Assembly (NCBI GenBank): GCA_002350845.1
Contig: DEFL01000019.1
Span: forward strand, 1-64,000
Source of the DNA: Christensenella sp. UBA2853
GTDB lineage: Bacteria > Bacillota > Clostridia > Christensenellales > Aristaeellaceae
Reading direction: 5' to 3'
DNA: 64,000 bases
The notes beneath the pieces were generated by a model. It worked only from the letters and a program-made list of their open reading frames with translations. It did no database searches and was not told the DNA's origin. Positions 62,290 through 64,000 of the stretch are shown piece after piece; within the stretch, counting starts at the first letter, position 1, and every line of letters begins with the position of its first letter. Position numbers and translations under genes: made by a program.

Positions 62290-63813
62290 ATGAAAAAGTA
62301 TCTTTCCCTGTTTCTCGCACTGGCTATGGTCCTCTCAATGTGCAGTTTTGCATCCGCTGAGACCAAGGAAGAAATCACCCTGAATGTGATGCTCCCTGAC
62401 TTCTATGCTGATGCCGAATGGAAGACCTTCGAAGATGGCAACCCCATCCTGAAGGCCATCTATGATGCAACCGGCGTGAAGCTGAATATCACCTGGGTTG
62501 CCAACTCTGCCTACACTGAGATGACCTCCATGACTCTGGCTGACAAGAAGAACATGCCCGAAGTCATGGTTATCCAGGGACCCCGTGATGCTGTCACCAT
62601 CAACGCTGCACGCGCTGGCGCTTTCTGGGATCTGACCGACTACATCCCTCAGTATGAATACCTCTCCCAGGGCGAAGACACTGTCTACTCCAACATCGCA
62701 GTGGACGGCCGCATCTACGGCATCTATCGTGCCCGCGCCTATGCCCGCGCCGGTATCTACTATCGCAATGATATCGCTGCCAAGGTCGGCATCACCGCTG
62801 AACCCACCAACGTCGAAGAGTTCAAGGCTCTGTGCTTTGCTCTGGCCGGATACAGCGATGACACCTACTGCATCAACATGTGCAAGTATGTTGCCGGCAC
62901 CATCGGCATCGCTTCCGTCATGTTCGGCGCTCCCTACACCTATGGTGTGGACGAGAACGGCAAGATCTATCCCGCTTTCGAAGATGCTCATTTCCAGGAA
63001 GCTCTTGACTTCCTCCGTGAACTCTATGCCAAGGGCGGCATTGACCCCGACTTCATGACCATCGAATCCGGCAACTGGGACGACGCCGAACGCAATCAGA
63101 ATCCGAAGGCCTTCATGCGTCTGGACTGCCTGGACAACGGCTATCGTTACGAAGAGTGGCTCGAACAGAACCTCGGTTTCTCCAATGCCTATGGCGAGGC
63201 CGCTGTTTCCCTGCTGACCGCTATCCCCAACAGCGAAGGCAAGATTCAGATCTGGCCCCAGAACATCGGTGCTTCCGGTGAAATCGTCATCACCAAGGCT
63301 ACCACCGAAGAGAAGCTGCCTGCTGTCCTCAAGTTCCTCGACTGGTGCAACAGCAAGGAAGGCCAGACCCTCATCAACTGCGGTATCGAAGGTGAAACCT
63401 ACTGGTTCAACTCTGACGGAGCCCGCATCAACTTCCCCGAGGGTGAAGATTCCAACTCCTCCAAGTACACCACCTACACCAACACGATCCTGCACTCCAT
63501 GAACCAGCTGGGCATGAACGTCAACGGCGACCTGACTCCTGCAACTGCCAAGACTCAGCTCCGTGACGAATACAATGCCAACCTGATTGACAACGCTCAG
63601 TACGTTATCGCGAACCCCTGCCTGACCCTCGACAGCGAAACCAACACTCTGATGGGCACCACCCTGTCCACCGATGTTGAAGACGCTCAGGTTCAGTACA
63701 TCGCTGGCAAGATCGATCTTGCTGGTCTGCAGGCCGCATACGCTACCTGGCACGACATGGGCGGCGACATGATCCTGATGGAATATCAGGCTGCTTATGA
63801 CGCTCTCAAGTAA
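62290..63813 (+). CDS. Extracellular solute-binding protein of the sugar importer
   Basis: The 507-residue binding protein (LplA-like, family 1 solute-binding) delivers oligosaccharides to the two permeases. A signal peptide is clear (1-23, ending ASA). There is only a poor lipobox (VLSMC), so membrane attachment is uncertain, which is unusual in a Gram-positive host. Family text includes MLPDFYADAEWKTFEDGNPI, ATGVKLNITWV and AAVLKFLDWCNSKEGQTLIN-like segments. The codon use is strongly biased (GAA, AAG, ATC, TTC), suggesting high expression. The ribosome site is AAGGAGG. A palindromic hairpin after the stop may stabilise its mRNA. Confidence 0.92.
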   Translation: MKKYLSLFLALAMVLSMCSFASAETKEEITLNVMLPDFYADAEWKTFEDGNPILKAIYDATGVKLNITWVANSAYTEMTSMTLADKKNMPEVMVIQGPRDAVTINAARAGAFWDLTDYIPQYEYLSQGEDTVYSNIAVDGRIYGIYRARAYARAGIYYRNDIAAKVGITAEPTNVEEFKALCFALAGYSDDTYCINMCKYVAGTIGIASVMFGAPYTYGVDENGKIYPAFEDAHFQEALDFLRELYAKGGIDPDFMTIESGNWDDAERNQNPKAFMRLDCLDNGYRYEEWLEQNLGFSNAYGEAAVSLLTAIPNSEGKIQIWPQNIGASGEIVITKATTEEKLPAVLKFLDWCNSKEGQTLINCGIEGETYWFNSDGARINFPEGEDSNSSKYTTYTNTILHSMNQLGMNVNGDLTPATAKTQLRDEYNANLIDNAQYVIANPCLTLDSETNTLMGTTLSTDVEDAQVQYIAGKIDLAGLQAAYATWHDMGGDMILMEYQAAYDALK

Positions 63814-63833
63814 TTCATCTGAAACATGAATGG

Positions 63834-63857
63834 GGCTGCCGGCATATGCCGGCAGCC
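63834..63857. other. 24-bp perfect palindrome after the binding-protein gene
   Basis: The half-site GGCTGCCGGCAT is followed by its exact complement. It lies 20 bases past the stop, with only a weak T tail (CTCTCTTG). It may act as a partial terminator or 3'-stabilising hairpin that sets the binding protein above the downstream gene. Confidence 0.6.
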
Positions 63858-63943
63858 TCTCTTGATGTTCAGGCCTTTTGGCGCTATGATTCCTTTTGAC
63901 CGTTTTCTTTTTCAATCCGATGCGTATGGAGGTTATTGCTCGT

Positions 63944-64000
63944 ATGAACAAAGTATATCAGTGCTATCCCGGTGGAAAATTCAAGGCTCTGACCATGTCC
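63944..64000 (+). CDS. Start of a probable polysaccharide deacetylase (cut by window end)
   Basis: Only 19 codons are visible: MNKVYQCYPGGKFKALTMS. The end GGKFKALTMS closely resembles the opening of polysaccharide deacetylase-family proteins, in which it is usually followed by the metal-binding YDDG. The start has GGAGG 11 bases upstream. The gene lies 130 bases after the importer's binding-protein gene and may be in the same operon. The assignment rests on very little sequence. Confidence 0.5.
   Translation, partial: MNKVYQCYPGGKFKALTMS

Noticed and set aside
62335..63951. 538-residue open frame opposite the solute-binding protein
   Set aside because: It arises from the strong codon bias of the binding-protein gene; there is no start site or domain.

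Overview
The window reads as chromosome of a fermentative, Gram-positive-type bacterium of the Firmicutes (Clostridia), with moderately high GC for that group. The signs are strong AGGAGG-type ribosome binding sites, many TTG/GTG starts with good Shine-Dalgarno sequences, sigma-A promoters close to consensus, a PyrR-type RNA leader in front of the pyrimidine operon, soj/spo0J-type parAB, a YdiF-like ABC-F protein, a WalJ/YycJ-like hydrolase and queH. The set of glycosidases (two GH43, GH39, GH3, GH38) and a Lpl/YtcP-type sugar importer suggest a plant- or host-glycan-feeding gut or rumen organism. An uncultured Christensenellales-like lineage would fit, but that placement is a guess. Almost all the DNA is coding; I see no phage, IS element, CRISPR array, tRNA or rRNA.

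Layout. 1-10.8 kb: two GH43 enzymes, a GH39 enzyme, two MATE exporters, an ABC exporter, a CmpB-like membrane protein and a cyclophilin. 10.9-15.4 kb: a 1477-residue secreted protein with CxxC modules, two peptidoglycan-binding domains and Ig-like/DUF11-like repeats. 15.9-18.4 kb: a GH3 enzyme. 18.6-22.3 kb: an HTH-HD fusion that looks like an alarmone-hydrolase-type regulator, a GNAT acetyltransferase, an orphan alpha-oxoamine synthase and QueH. 22.35-24.6 kb: a metal-resistance operon (small HMA protein plus a ZntA/CadA-type P-ATPase) behind a consensus promoter carrying a 26-bp ArsR/SmtB-type palindrome. 24.7-26.6 kb: a helicase-associated-repeat protein with an internal HTH, and a small XRE regulator behind a perfect palindrome. 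26.7-28.5 kb: a YfcE-like phosphoesterase and an RNase PH-RdgB fusion.

28.6-37.2 kb is the pyrimidine operon pyrC-carB-pyrK-pyrD-pyrF-pyrE-pyrB, translationally coupled nearly throughout and led by a PyrR attenuator. Its PyrB carries a PyrI-like zinc ribbon at its C-terminus, and carA is absent. pgsA follows divergently. 38.1-49.4 kb is a long leftward run: parA, parB, sugar transferase, split transketolase, licD, walJ-like, ABC-F and a membrane-anchored PQQ-propeller protein. 49.5-52.5 kb is GH38. 52.8-60.0 kb holds a 1664-residue secreted FecR/MBG-repeat protein followed by a CHASE2-PP2C sensor phosphatase. 60.2 kb to the end is a sugar ABC importer (two permeases and a binding protein, no ATPase) behind a perfect TTGACA-N17-TATAAT promoter, then the first 19 codons of a probable polysaccharide deacetylase.

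The most unusual items are the PyrB-zinc-ribbon fusion, the HTH-HD fusion, the giant repeat proteins with the CHASE2 phosphatase, the HA-HA-HTH-HA-HA protein and the several perfect palindromes over promoters. Function calls rest on motifs read by eye; no database search was run.
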